From Pleurotus ostreatus/Saccharomyces cerevisiae fusant (lineage: Eukaryota; Opisthokonta): a DNA stretch of 26,395 nt. The notes beneath the pieces are model-generated. The model was given only the letters and a program-made list of their open reading frames with translations, made no database searches and was not told the origin of the DNA. Both the position numbers and the translations under genes were made by a program. The stretch spans positions 1 to 26,395 of the forward strand of contig JAMQCK010000356.1 in the NCBI GenBank assembly GCA_024196135.1. Direction: 5' to 3'. This document shows, in pieces, positions 8,819 through 18,806 of the stretch. Position 1 is the first letter of the stretch, and the number at the start of each line of letters is the position of its first letter.

Positions 8819-10597
8819 ATGGCGGCGGTCAACCTATCATCATCTCAGAAATTCGACTTCTCGGATGTCGCGCACTGGATCGGAGCGTCTGCACCATCCC
8901 TGCGGGTGCGCTACGTGCCCGACCTTCCCGACGAGCTCTGGGAGTCGGACATGAATGGACGCGATGCGATCGCTCCCTACGCCAATGATGTGCGCGAAGC
9001 CTTCGCCAGCATCGAGCGCGATCGGGAGGCGATGCGTGCTCATCGAGAGCAGGTCGCTAGTCTGCTTCGAGGCATGGACGCTTTCGATGCTAGTTTGGAT
9101 GATGTAGCTTGTCGCTTGCGCTCGTGCATGGCGCCGGTCCACCAGCTGCCGTCGGAGCTCTTGGCCCTCGTCTTTCGCTTCTGCGTCGGCGGAGAGGCGA
9201 TCCCACTCCGCTACGATGCTTCTCCGGGTGTGCTGACGCACGTCTGCCGCCGGTGGCGAAGTATCGCGCATGAAGCGCCAACGCTGTGGTCTCACATCGA
9301 TGCGACGGGGAACCGCCTACTGTGTAACCCGCACTTCTCTGCATATCTATTCAGCAAAGGCGCACCGCATATCCTCTCATCGTTCTTGCATCTTTCCCAA
9401 GGCCTTCCTCTCACCCTTCACTGTCTTTCTCACGACTCGCCCGAGCTGGCTGGCTCAGTCTGCAATGCATTTCTAGCGGCATCTCACCGAGTGCGCGACT
9501 TGAGCATAGTCTCTTCTGGAACCCAATCCTCGTGGCTCGAGCGGGATGGCTGTGAAAACGAATTTTCAATGCTGCGCCACCTTGATCTCTCCGATTTTAC
9601 GTCTCTTGCCCTTGCACACACGCGGTTCATCTTTCCTGCTCCGGCCCTTCGAAGTATCGCGCTTCCACCCCTTGTGGCCAGCATGCCCCCGAAAGAGCTC
9701 TTGCAGGCGTTGAAGCACGTCACGACATACCGTGGACCGATCGTGGTCGATTTTTCCTTCAACGTGCTTCGAGACATGCCCGGCCTCGAGAACTGTACCA
9801 TCACCTTGGAAGGTAACGGATATCAGTCAGTCCTTCATAACAAACCCCCAGCACTACTCAACAATCTATGTACCTTGCAACTGGACGCTTGCGATGACGG
9901 TGTCTTCGAGGTTGGTCAGTTCATTAGTACCCCGTGTCTAGAAACCTTGCGCATCTTGCAACCGACTTTGCGCTGCCGCCAGGTCCAGCAATTCATCACT
10001 GACGTTGCGTGTCACTCGACTCTGACCTCCCTCGGCGTGGCTGTATTCACACACAGCACAGACGCGCCAGATCTGTTACGATCCTGTCCCAACATTCGTA
10101 CACTCGAACTCGTCCTGACAGATCCACTTGCCAATCCGCGGGAGGATGTACCGATCTTTCACAACCTGGAGAGCGCGGCGGCAGAGGGCGATGATCTACT
10201 TCCTGACCTTCGCGTGCTGAGGATCGTCACTAGACATGCGCCCGGTCTCATTTCCAGCGTCGCTCTCCTGCGTCTGGTTAACCGACTGGGTATCGCGCAG
10301 CGCCCCCGGCTAATCGACCTCGAATTCTGCGTACCCGTGGAAGCTGTTGCGCGCAGCCGGCACCGCGTAGTCGAAATGTATGCCTGCATATCACGCACCA
10401 CGCGCATCCGGGTGGTGGACTGGGTGTTTGGCCCGGAATACGATACTGTTGTTGATAGTCAAGCTAGTGAAGAAGACCAGGTGCGTAGATAACAGTATGA
10501 TGCACCAGTCAGGACCTCATGCGAGTCACAGATGGATTACTATGAGTACTACAACGATAAATATGGTACTGACTACGATGACGATGGCCCCTGGTAG
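8819..10597 (+). CDS. F-box/LRR-like protein 1
   Basis: Two exons, 8819-10480 and 10532-10597 (intron 51 nt), give 575 residues. The start at 8819 (MAAVNLSSSQKFDF) aligns with the starts of the other three paralogues. In-frame ATGs at 8781 and 8663 could add 13 or 52 residues. Residues 31-55 hold the family block RYVPDLPDELWESD followed by NGRDAIAPYA. A helical, charged stretch (about 58-100) comes next, then an F-box-like domain (about 104-155: APVHQLPSELLALVFRFC to HVCRRW). The rest has LRR-like strands (LRHLDLSDF, LRSIALPPL, LRVLRIV). F-box proteins link substrates to SCF ubiquitin ligases through Skp1; the LRR part would choose the substrate, which is unknown. The short last exon adds an acidic Tyr/Asp-rich tail starting MDYYEYYND. 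Without splicing the frame would end at 10492. Confidence 0.82.
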
Positions 10598-10781
10598 TAC
10601 GCGGCCACCTCTGAACGAGGGCAGCTATTGTACTGTTAGGTCGTCCCACCGAGCCGTTCACTTACGGAATACTATGTACCGCATTGTACTGTTCTCACTG
10701 CTCTCGTTTTCATCAAGTATGAGATCCAGCTTCGCCGTCTTCAACAGTTGACACTGTCGCGACCAACCCCGGAAACGGCGA

Positions 10782-11124
10782 GCCCCGCCCGTAGTACATT
10801 TTGGGCGGCCGCCAACTCGAAGTCCAGAAAGCCAGGTTGCTGCGAGCCATGGAGCACCTGCTGCCCGTGCACCAAGAATGTCTGATATCCCTTGCGAGCG
10901 CCTCGAACCGCCTCGTCACCTCATTCCACCTCGCCCTCAATCCACGTCGGTCGCCTCGCCCGTCATCGACTACTACCTCCACTCAATCCACATCAATCGC
11001 ATCGTCCTCCTCCCCCACATCGCCTATGCCAGACGTCTTCAGCTTCTCGAAGTCCTTCAGCACGCGGCTCGAGACCTGCCAAGACGTGCGCTTCTCGCCC
11101 ATCGCGCGTGAGATCTTCTGCCAT
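10782..11124 (-). pseudogene. Decayed 3' end of a SANT/Myb gene (last exon and 3' flank)
   Basis: Minus-strand bases 11124-10983 match the last exon of the SANT gene (18348-18489) over exactly 142 nt with no indel. By hand count there are about 16 differences. The frame stays open and ends in the same VGEEDDAIDVD stop. Most changes alter the protein (for example Tyr to Asp and Arg to Trp), as expected without selection. The splice acceptor CAG of the parent is CGC here, and nothing upstream encodes the rest of the gene. Homology continues past the stop into 3' flank: ccatggctcgcagca and cgcccgtagtacatt occur in both copies. It is therefore a fragment carried along with F-box1, not a working gene. 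Confidence 0.85.
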
Positions 11125-11280
11125 GCGGAGATGTGGGTTAAAAAAGGATGAAGGATGGGATGCAGACGACGGGCGCGGACGGAGGAACATAACATAAGGG
11201 AAAAGAGAAAGGAGCGCAGCAGACGAGGAGAGGCGGATAGCTGCGAGGATATCCTCGTCTTCGGAGACTGTCAATCAGAG

Positions 11281-11367
11281 TCGAACTGTGACAACTCAAT
11301 CACGTGCACGAGGACTGCCGTTACAGCCTCGTGCTGTGCGCATGGTAGGGGTGCGTCCTGCTCTCAT
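11281..11367 (+). promoter_or_regulatory. Conserved upstream block of F-box2 (copy 2)
   Basis: The first 27 bases differ at only one position from copy 1 (the inverted repeat is GTGAC-AACTCA-ATCAC here), and the E-box CACGTG is kept at 11301-11306. The islands cgttacagcctcgtgctg and tgcgtcctgctctcat are also present. A 6-bp length difference lies between them. The block ends about 97 bp before the F-box2 start, the same spacing as for F-box1. Confidence 0.65.
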
Positions 11368-11463
11368 CCTCTTGACTCGCATCAGCATGTAAGCAATGTT
11401 TACTTCATAATTGGGCTGCCCCCAAAATGACATAGCTGTAGCGCAAGCACGCACTTTCTCAAC

Positions 11464-13303
11464 ATGGCGAAGCTCGCCATACCATCGTCCCAAAGACTCG
11501 ACTTCACGGATGTCGGGCCCTGGCTAGAATCCTCTGCCCCACCCTCTCGAGAACGTTACGTGCCAAACCTCTCGGATCAGCTCTGGGACTCGGACCTGAA
11601 TGGCCACGATGCGATTGCACCTCAGGCAGGCGACCTACGTTCTGCCCTGGCCAGCGTCGAGCGCGATCTCGAGGCTATGCGCAGTACTAGAGAGCAGATC
11701 GCTAGCCTTCTGCGTGGCGTAGACGCCCTCGTCGACGGCATGGAGGAGACTGCAGCGCGATGTCGCTCGCGTCTGGCACCAGTACACAAGCTACCACCGG
11801 ATCTCCTTGCCCTCATCTTCCGCTGGAGCATCGCTGGATGGCACATTTACCTCACCTATGGTGCTCTACCGGGAGCGCTTACACATGTATGCCGCAGATG
11901 GCGGATGGTTGCGCATAGTGAGCCCCGCCTGTGGGCTCACATCGATGCGACGGAAAACCTCCCGAAATGGGGATTGCGCAGCTATTTCAGCGCCGGCAGC
12001 CCAGAGATTCTCTCTTCATACCTCAAATACTCGCAGACACTTCCCCTTTCCGTCATTTGTGTTGGCATAGGCAATGAACGCGACAAAGCATCGCGGGCGG
12101 TCTTTCATCTGTTATCTCTGGAGCGACATCGGATTTTCGAACTTGAGGCGGAAGTCAGCAACGGGGACACGTCCTGGTTTACTCTGGCCAGGAAGCAAGA
12201 GCTGACTGGATTCCCAATGTTACATCACCTGGACCTCTCTGGATGGTTTTATGACGATCTGGAAGATCTGGAAACCATCTTTCCTTCGCCAGCACTTCGA
12301 AGTCTTGTGCTTCCGACGGCCCCTCAGGTTACTACTGGCAAATTTGCGCAAGCTTTGAGGCACATCACGACCTATACTGGGCCTGTGGTGGTCGATGACC
12401 TGAACATCTTTCTCGCAATGGGTGACTTGGAGGACTGTACCATCGATCGGTTCGACGAGGCCGATCACAGGCGCCTTTCTCGGGGGCAAGGCTCGACAGC
12501 ACCACGGGCGCGCCTCGACAAGCTACGTACCTTGCGCTTGCAGCATCATGACTCTGAAATTCTCGACATTTGTGGATACATCTATGCACCGCAGCTCCAG
12601 ACATTGGATATCTCGTATACAGTGTCTCATAGCCACTGGCTCCAGCGACTCGTCATGGGCTTCGAATGCCAGATGGCCTTGACCTCGCTCAGCATCTCCG
12701 TTTTTGCAGACTGCGTGGATGTCCATAACATGCTGCAGGCATGTCCCGAGGTTCAGGTCTTGGAGCTACGCCTGGAATGCGAATGGTTGGACGGCGACGA
12801 TTACATGCCCTCGCAGGAATGGATGGAGCGCGAGGCCTGCATCTTCGAGCGCTTAGAGAGCGCCACGGTAGATACTGACGTGCTTGCGAGGCTTCGCATC
12901 CTCAAAATCGTGTGCGAATACCCCGAACACGTCGTTCAGGATCTTGCGCTTCTTCGCCTGGTGCAGCGGTGGGCGACCATGCAGCCGCCACGATTGACGG
13001 ACGTCGAGTTTCGGATGACTTACGAAGACAATTGGGAGCATGAACCGCCTACAGCCGACGACGTGAGTCGCTTGTGCAGTCTCATGGTCGCAACCTATGC
13101 GTCTGTGCCACGCACGACGCGAGTGAGCTTCTTCAGCGAATACACCGACGCTGTGGAAGATACAATTACCTCTGAGGTGCGTCGCGCTCTTCAGCTATGC
13201 GTGCTATGCATCTCTGACTCAGATGTCAGAAATCGGAGCCCAGCGTCCCTGCTTACAGGGCTCGGCGGGGTTACACGGGGAGCTCTTGACGCGCACTGCA
13301 TAA
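11464..13303 (+). CDS. F-box/LRR-like protein 2
   Basis: Exon 1 is 11464-13176. A 46-nt GTGCGT...CAG intron leads to exon 2 at 13223-13303, giving 597 residues. The same intron position and GTGCGT donor occur in F-box1, which supports the splice; unspliced, the frame runs to 13308 (614 residues). The start (MAKLAIPSSQRLDF) fits the paralogues. The family block is RYVPNLSDQLWDSD with NGHDAIAP. A charged helix follows, then the F-box-like segment APVHKLPPDLLALIFRW to HVCRRW, then LRR-like repeats (LHHLDLSGW, LRTLRLQHH, LRILKIV). It is probably a substrate receptor for an SCF ubiquitin ligase; the substrate is unknown. It converges on P450-1, with the stop codons about 130 bp apart. Confidence 0.8.
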
Positions 13304-13432
13304 GTTGACAAATGAGCATATCCTTTTGAATTGTACCGCACGGGGTCGACGTTATCTGCTGGAAATGTGTAGTGCAGCCGGCTTGAGATCGCGCGGGCCC
13401 CGGAATACATGCAGTGCATACGCCTTCTACGT

Positions 13433-15659
13433 CTAACCACGTTCCCGGACCTGCTCAAGCCATTCCTCGTCGCGCTCATCAAGTCGGTACTCGAACGTCT
13501 TCAAAATCGGCGTAGCGTCGACCTTGAACGCACGTTCGGCGATCTTAACTCGTTCAGCGCTTCGCGGCTGGATGAAGCACTCAAAAGGGAGAGGGCCTTC
13601 TACGAACGCCTATGAATTTGTTCGTCAGTAAGTGATTGGTGCGTTTCCGGTGAGGGTTTGAGGTCGAGATAGAGATGTAACGTACGGTCTTCCAGCGCGT
13701 CACATCCAGAGGTATCTCCTGACCCGCCGCGTCTTTTGCGGGCTCGAAGGAAAATGCCCACAAGAGACGCATAGCGGCGATTATCTGGTTGTGGGGATGA
13801 GTCGTCTCGAACACAAGACCAACAAGGCAAGCGACTGACGACCGTATTGGAAGCGAGGTGCATGCCGGGGCAGATCCTCTAAAGGTGCGTCGGTACACCG
13901 CCTCGAGATCACAAGGAATCACTCACTCGTCCGCCGCCAAACATTAGTGTCGACCGGAAGGCGCTGTCGTCGTATCCGGGCTTGGTCCCATGAGGCGTCA
14001 GAAGATACCGCTCGGGCTTGAAGGCCTCCGGCTCGTCGAACGCTTCCTCGTCGTGGTAAAGTGCATCTGCGGGGACTTATTGAATGTGAATCCTTTCGAG
14101 CACATTCTCGGACTCACAGATATTCGGCAGAATGAAGGCTCCCTTGGGAATGATGTAGCCGTCGAACTGCTCGCCGTCAGCCCTTGTGAGAAAAGGGCTT
14201 GGAAGGAAAAAGGCCTACCTCCACGTCCTTCGTCGCCGCATGGGGCGCCGCCATCGGCGACAGCACGTGTAGACGATGCAGCTCCTGGATCACGGCCTGT
14301 AGATACGGTACGTCCTTCGCATCTTCCTGGACCGGCAACCGCCCGATGACGCGGTCGATCTCTTCTTGCGCTTTCTTCTGCACCGCGGGGTACTTGACCA
14401 TGAGCCAGACGAACATCTGTAGCGTGGTCGCCGTCGTGTCCGTGCCGGCGCCGAAGAGGTCGCCGCCGAGGTAGCTGGGGAACGTATGAGACGCTGGGAT
14501 CCTAAGTGTAGGCGACGCACGCTAGTTGCTCTCTTTCGAGTCCAAGATTCTCCTGGCTCCTAAGGATGTCGGCCATGTAAAAGGGCGTATCGTCGCCGGT
14601 GGCGACGCGCTCCTCGCATTCTTCGAGGAGCCGCATGAAGAGGCCGCGCTGCAGTCTACGCACCTCGCGCGCCTCGGTTTTCCAGGGAGCCATGAACTCA
14701 GGAAGCTTTTGCAAGAAGGGAAACATGTCGACGGGCGGGTGGTTTCCGGGTGCCATCAGGGTGAGCCATCTAGGCAAAGATTGTTATAGTAGCAGGTGGG
14801 TATGTGAGAGATGCACGCACCGATTGAAGTCCCTGGTGAATTCTTCCGCTACGGAGGATTCGTATCGTACGCTGCGCTTGCCGTAGGTAATGGATAGAAC
14901 GGTGGACGCCGCGTAGCGCTCGAGGTGGTGGTAGAAATCCTGAAGTGAGGGAAGCCAACGGATTAGCCACTGGGACGCACGCTATCCCGACGTGGAGCGC
15001 TCACCTTCGGCGCCGTCGCGAATTCGTACAGCAGCTGGGCGGACTCGGCTTCCTGGATCGGGATGAACTTCTGCACCGTGGTCGTTGATAGCAGCAGGTG
15101 TTCCGCCTTTCGGATACGCCTCCATCGCTCGGCTGAGGGCGTGATCAGCCGTGGGAGCACAAGAGCAACTGGAAAGGGTAGGAAACGCACTGTAGCGCGC
15201 TAGCACGATGTCGAGGTCACCAGTGACGACCATGTTGATATGGAGGGGCGGGCGATCTGAGGTGCTGCCGCTTTGCTTGTCGAGGACCTCCTTGACTGCG
15301 CGGGCGCTCGAGAGTATGATGGCGGGTGCAGGTCCGAGCATGACCTGAGGTTCGAGGATGAATTTTGAGAAGAGGAAAATCGGAATAATGACATACGGTG
15401 ATGATATCTGAGTTATATTTCTTCGCCCATTCGGTGAATCTGCGAAGAATAAATATGAGTAATCAGGGTATGCACGGCGAATATGCGCTGACTGTAGATG
15501 CAGCCGAGGGCTAGACAACTGCAGCAAGTTGCCGAGGATTGGGATGGTTGGCGGACCTGGCGGTAGTCGGTCCCGCTTGCCATTTCGCGCAGCGCGCAGA
15601 AAACACGCTAGCCAAGCGAGGGCGGCGGCGAAAGCGAGGGTCAGTAGCGTGCTCTCCAT
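13433..15659 (-). CDS. Cytochrome P450 monooxygenase 1
   Basis: Twelve exons: 15659-15493, 15439-15397, 15344-15191, 15132-15005, 14939-14821, 14769-14521, 14474-14219, 14166-14118, 14066-13927, 13878-13840, 13784-13686 and 13609-13433, giving 539 residues with every junction in frame. An N-terminal membrane anchor (residues about 3-22) is followed by basic residues and the proline hinge LPPGPPTIPILGN. The I-helix has AGTDTT (296-301), the K-helix ELHR (351-354), and the PERF-like motif reads KPERYL. The heme loop FGGGRRICPG has its thiolate Cys at 438. It is a microsomal class II P450 that would need a cytochrome P450 reductase; the substrate is unknown. An intron splits the heme motif after FGGGR, so Cys438 lies on a 39-nt micro-exon. 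Exons 2-12 match P450-2 in length exactly. All catalytic motifs are intact, so it should be functional. Confidence 0.92.
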
Positions 15660-15700
15660 AAGGCGCGAGGATGGAGTAGAAAACGAGCGCGCTCAACGCC

Positions 15701-15710
15701 ATATAAGTAC
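15701..15710 (-). promoter_or_regulatory. Probable TATA element of P450-1
   Basis: On the minus strand this reads GTACTTATAT, about 42 bp before the start codon. GTACTTATA is also found upstream of P450-3. Confidence 0.45.
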
Positions 15711-16773
15711 TTTCTCGGTGATCCTACGTCAACGGGAGACTAAATCAAGGAACGCCAGCGACATTGCCTATCAGGATCTCAACGTATACGGGCGCGCTTG
15801 CAAACTAATGGAATGCGCGAAAGAGTCAAATTCTGTCGTTACAAGACAAGTCATGGACGAGCGATGCGATAGTGCAGAGTAACAGCTCACTCTGAGAAGG
15901 CGAAGAGAGCAGGGCATATACAACGCTCGAAACGATAGCTGTTAGGCTAGCAGCGGAGCAAGTGCGCGGCCCATTGACACTTGGAGTCATCCGTAGTCGG
16001 GAATGAAGGCTTTGACTCACGGCCTTGTCGTGGACGTCGGTCCTACTACTACCTGAGCGATTGACTAGTGACGAGTGCAATTATCGAAGACCTGTTACCG
16101 ACACTCTAGGTCGCAGAAGGTCGCAGGACATTGATATGCAGGGAGAAGTACTTAGTAGCACGATGTCAGGGCTATGAAGGCAAGACGCTGCCCGTGGCTT
16201 CGTCCTGGAGAAGCGGCGCTGTTCGGTTGGAGAAGCAGGAGAACGTGTTACAAGAGCATAGGCGAGTCTGATAGGCCTTCGTTCCGGACAGCAGGCTACA
16301 TTGAGACTTTTTCTTCGTGTATTGAGTCGACCAGGTCATAGACAGACGTAAGCAGTGATGATGAGAGGAATCCTGCAAAGATTGCGCATGGTGCCATACG
16401 ATAAGGTCTAGCCACAGCAATATGACTGTCCCTCGTCAGTTCGTAGCCTGGGCTGTGGTTTTGAGGGCGTCACGGCCGGCCGCCAGATCCAGGGAATGCG
16501 GGTGATAAATTCGAGTCCACGCAGAAGTATGCAAGGCGTCGTAGACATTCAAATCGGGCGTTATTTACGAGAGGAGGTGAGAGTCAAGAGCAACAGACGA
16601 ATGATGGCCAGGTGGCGTAATGGGCGCCGGTCCAAACACGACCAAAGAGCGGGCGGGAGCACGTGTTACGGGCGGGCCGAATTTGCATGGAATTTTGGAA
16701 TTGGGGAGGTTTCCAGGCTCCTTCCCCCTCGACGTGGTTTGCCTCCCGCGTTCAATGACCTCCAGCGCTCCGC
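15711..16773. other. Intergenic region between P450-1 and SANT gene
   Basis: About 1.06 kb separates two divergent genes. I see no credible coding frame, RNA gene or long repeat, only a small direct repeat (ggtcgcaga/ggtcgcagg near 16110-16128). The last 100 bp before 16774 are pyrimidine-rich and are the likely SANT promoter and 5' UTR. Confidence 0.5.
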
Positions 16774-18489
16774 ATGGACTCCAAAAGCGCCACGACGTAC
16801 GCAGCGCCCTCTCCACCCCTCTGATCTCGAGCTCACTGTGGCGCGCAGCATTCAGGCGCTGGACGCTTTCATCGAGCAGCAACGGCAGGCCCTCGCCCGC
16901 ACCCAGTCCGACCTAGGACGCCTACGCTCCTTGCAACAAGAGACGGCGGCGCGACCAGAGAGTTCGCTCCGGAATGTGCGTGATACGTCCCAGCTCGCGA
17001 ATGTGGCTGACCAGGCACAGTTCTCCAAGCTTACCGACGGCGGTTTCGGGCTCGCGAGCGTCGCAGAGTGCTTGGTGGACGTACCGAAGGAGATCGACTG
17101 GTCGCTCTACGACTCGCATGGTGCGTGCTTGCGCTCAGAGACAGGAGATGTATGATGGAGCTCACCCCGCCCCCACATACGCGAGCGCGCTCCAACAGCT
17201 CACCGCCAAGACCAAGGAGGCGCAAGCCGCGCGGCGGGCACCCGCAAAGACGCAAACCTCCCCCCTATCCAGCCTCCAGCAGCTCGTCAAGGATGCCCGT
17301 ACCCGCATCGTCGATCCCGTCTTCGCCATGTACCCCGATCTCGCCACCCTGTCGGAGCCACCGCCGGCCGAACCTCCTAAGCCGCCAGACGCCGCCACAC
17401 TCAAGAAGCAGCGCGAGCACGATAAGCTGCGCGATATGCGCACCCGCCGACTCATCTGCGACCCGCCCGCTGCGAAGGGCACCGCCAACGGGCACGAGCC
17501 GGGCGTATACGTCCGTCGCGACGCCGATGACGAAAGCATGGACGTCGACGTCGCCGACGATGCCCTCGCTCGACATCCCACACCTCGACTCGACCCGGAC
17601 TCTTCCACCGCATCGGCGGCGTCGCCGTCGAGCGCCGGCCTTCCCACTCCACCACCACCTTCCGCGTCCGGTTTCAAGATCATTATACCCAAGGGCGCTG
17701 CCCGTCAATTACCTCCCGAGACCCTAGATGCGCCCATACGCTCCCGTCGACAACGGAAGAACACGGTGAAAATGTCCGCGCTCATACAAGACCAGCCCGA
17801 TCCCGAACCGCCTCCAGCGTCTTGTCTTGGAAAGCGCGCGCGGCGGCGCAGCAGTCCCTCGCCGCGAGTGGTCATTCCTACTACATCTGCATCTGCATCC
17901 TTCTCGACCCCTACATCCCTCGCCACTCCGGCATCCTTCGCCACTTCTGCATCCCTCGCGACACCCTCATCTCCATGTGCTTCTACCTCACAGCTCGATA
18001 CGCCCATGGAACCCCCAGACGCCGATTCCTCACCCAAGAAGAAAGGTCGCCCGAAGTCCGCTACATACAAGGTACCCTGGACGGACGAGGAGCAGCGCCT
18101 GCTCGAGCGTCTGTTGCAGGAGATCCCGGAGGGCGAGAGCTTTCGGTGCGTTCTTTTCGTCCAGTTCCCTCATCAATTCCATTCGATTCCTGCCTCCTCG
18201 TCTGCATTCCATCACTCCACTCCCTCGATCCCGTCATCTCGCCTGCCTTCGTTCTCTGCCTGTCTTCCTCTCCACTCATCCCGTCATTCTTTCCGTTCTC
18301 ATCCCCTCACTCACCCTTCATGCCCTCACTCACCCTTCATCCCCCAGATGGCAGAAGATCTCGCGCGCGATGGGCGGGAAGCGGACGCCGCGGCAGGTGT
18401 CGAGCCGCGTGCAGAAGTACTTCGAGAAGCTGAAGGCGTTCGGCGTGGGCGATGTGGGGGAGGAGGATGAGGCGATTGATGTGGATTGA
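16774..18489 (+). CDS. SANT/Myb-domain protein (ZZZ3-like SANT), apparent frameshift near 5' end
   Basis: Exons 16774-17120, 17161-18145 and 18348-18489 give about 490 residues if one extra C is ignored. From ATG 16774 the frame reads MDSKSATTYAAPSPP and hits TGA at 16822. Dropping one C from the CCCC run at 16816-16819 joins it to SDLELTVARSIQALDAF, and the exon then ends in the right phase for the next splice. The first part is a short coiled coil, followed by a disordered Pro/Ser/Thr-rich middle with basic clusters (RKNTVK, KRARRRSS) and degenerate ATPASFATSASLATP repeats. A C-terminal SANT/Myb domain (about 421-472) reads PWTDEEQRLLERLLQEIP...RWQKISRAMGGKRTPRQV with SSRVQKYFEKL. That form resembles the SANT of ZZZ3, a chromatin-factor subunit, so a nuclear DNA- or histone-binding role is likely. 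Intron 1 is very short (40 nt). A decayed copy of the last exon lies at 10983-11124. Confidence 0.75.
18304..18340 (+). repeat. Two 18-bp direct repeats inside the last SANT intron
   Basis: The unit ccctcactcacccttcat occurs at 18304-18321 and again at 18323-18340, directly before the acceptor CAG at 18345-18347. It forms the pyrimidine-rich tract of an unusually long (202 nt) intron. Confidence 0.85.
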
Positions 18490-18806
18490 GGGAGGGGGTG
18501 GGGGAGATTGGGTGAGGAGGCGAGGTTGGTGAGGATGAGGATAGGAGGGGTTGACGAGGTATAACGGACAGTCTTGGGTGTTCCATGGCTCGCAGCAGCA
18601 TGGCTTTTTGGACTCAGCGGTCGCCCAGAATGTACTACGGGCGGCGCTACTGGGGGTGGTGATACAGACGCACCTCATACGCAACTAACTTATGCGAATA
18701 TTGACTAATTGTGTACTTTACGCTACCATGATAGATGATTGGTTGGTCTCGATGGATGTTGTGGCCATCATTGACACGTGAGAGGATAGGAAGACCGATC
18801 CTAATA

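Larger units (their letters stand above)
8633..11124. repeat. Segmental duplicate copy A: F-box1 plus SANT 3' fragment
   Basis: This unit holds the conserved upstream block, F-box1 and a convergent 3' end of the SANT gene. It matches, in inverted orientation, the unit 18348-20571 (SANT last exon, F-box3, upstream block). Order, orientation and the 320-390 bp spacing between the convergent stop codons are the same in both copies. F-box1 and F-box3 are also the most alike of the four F-box proteins (shared GEAIPLRYD and HFSA). Boundaries are approximate. Confidence 0.75.

Noticed and set aside
16496..16773. Upstream in-frame ATG as the start of the SANT protein
   Set aside because: It would avoid the frameshift, but the added residues look like translated promoter sequence, and ATG 16774 with one base removed gives a family-like N-terminus and the correct exon phase. 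It cannot be fully excluded.
17162..17727. Overlapping frames on both strands within the SANT gene middle exon
   Set aside because: High GC keeps all frames open. Only the frame joining coiled coil to SANT domain is supported.
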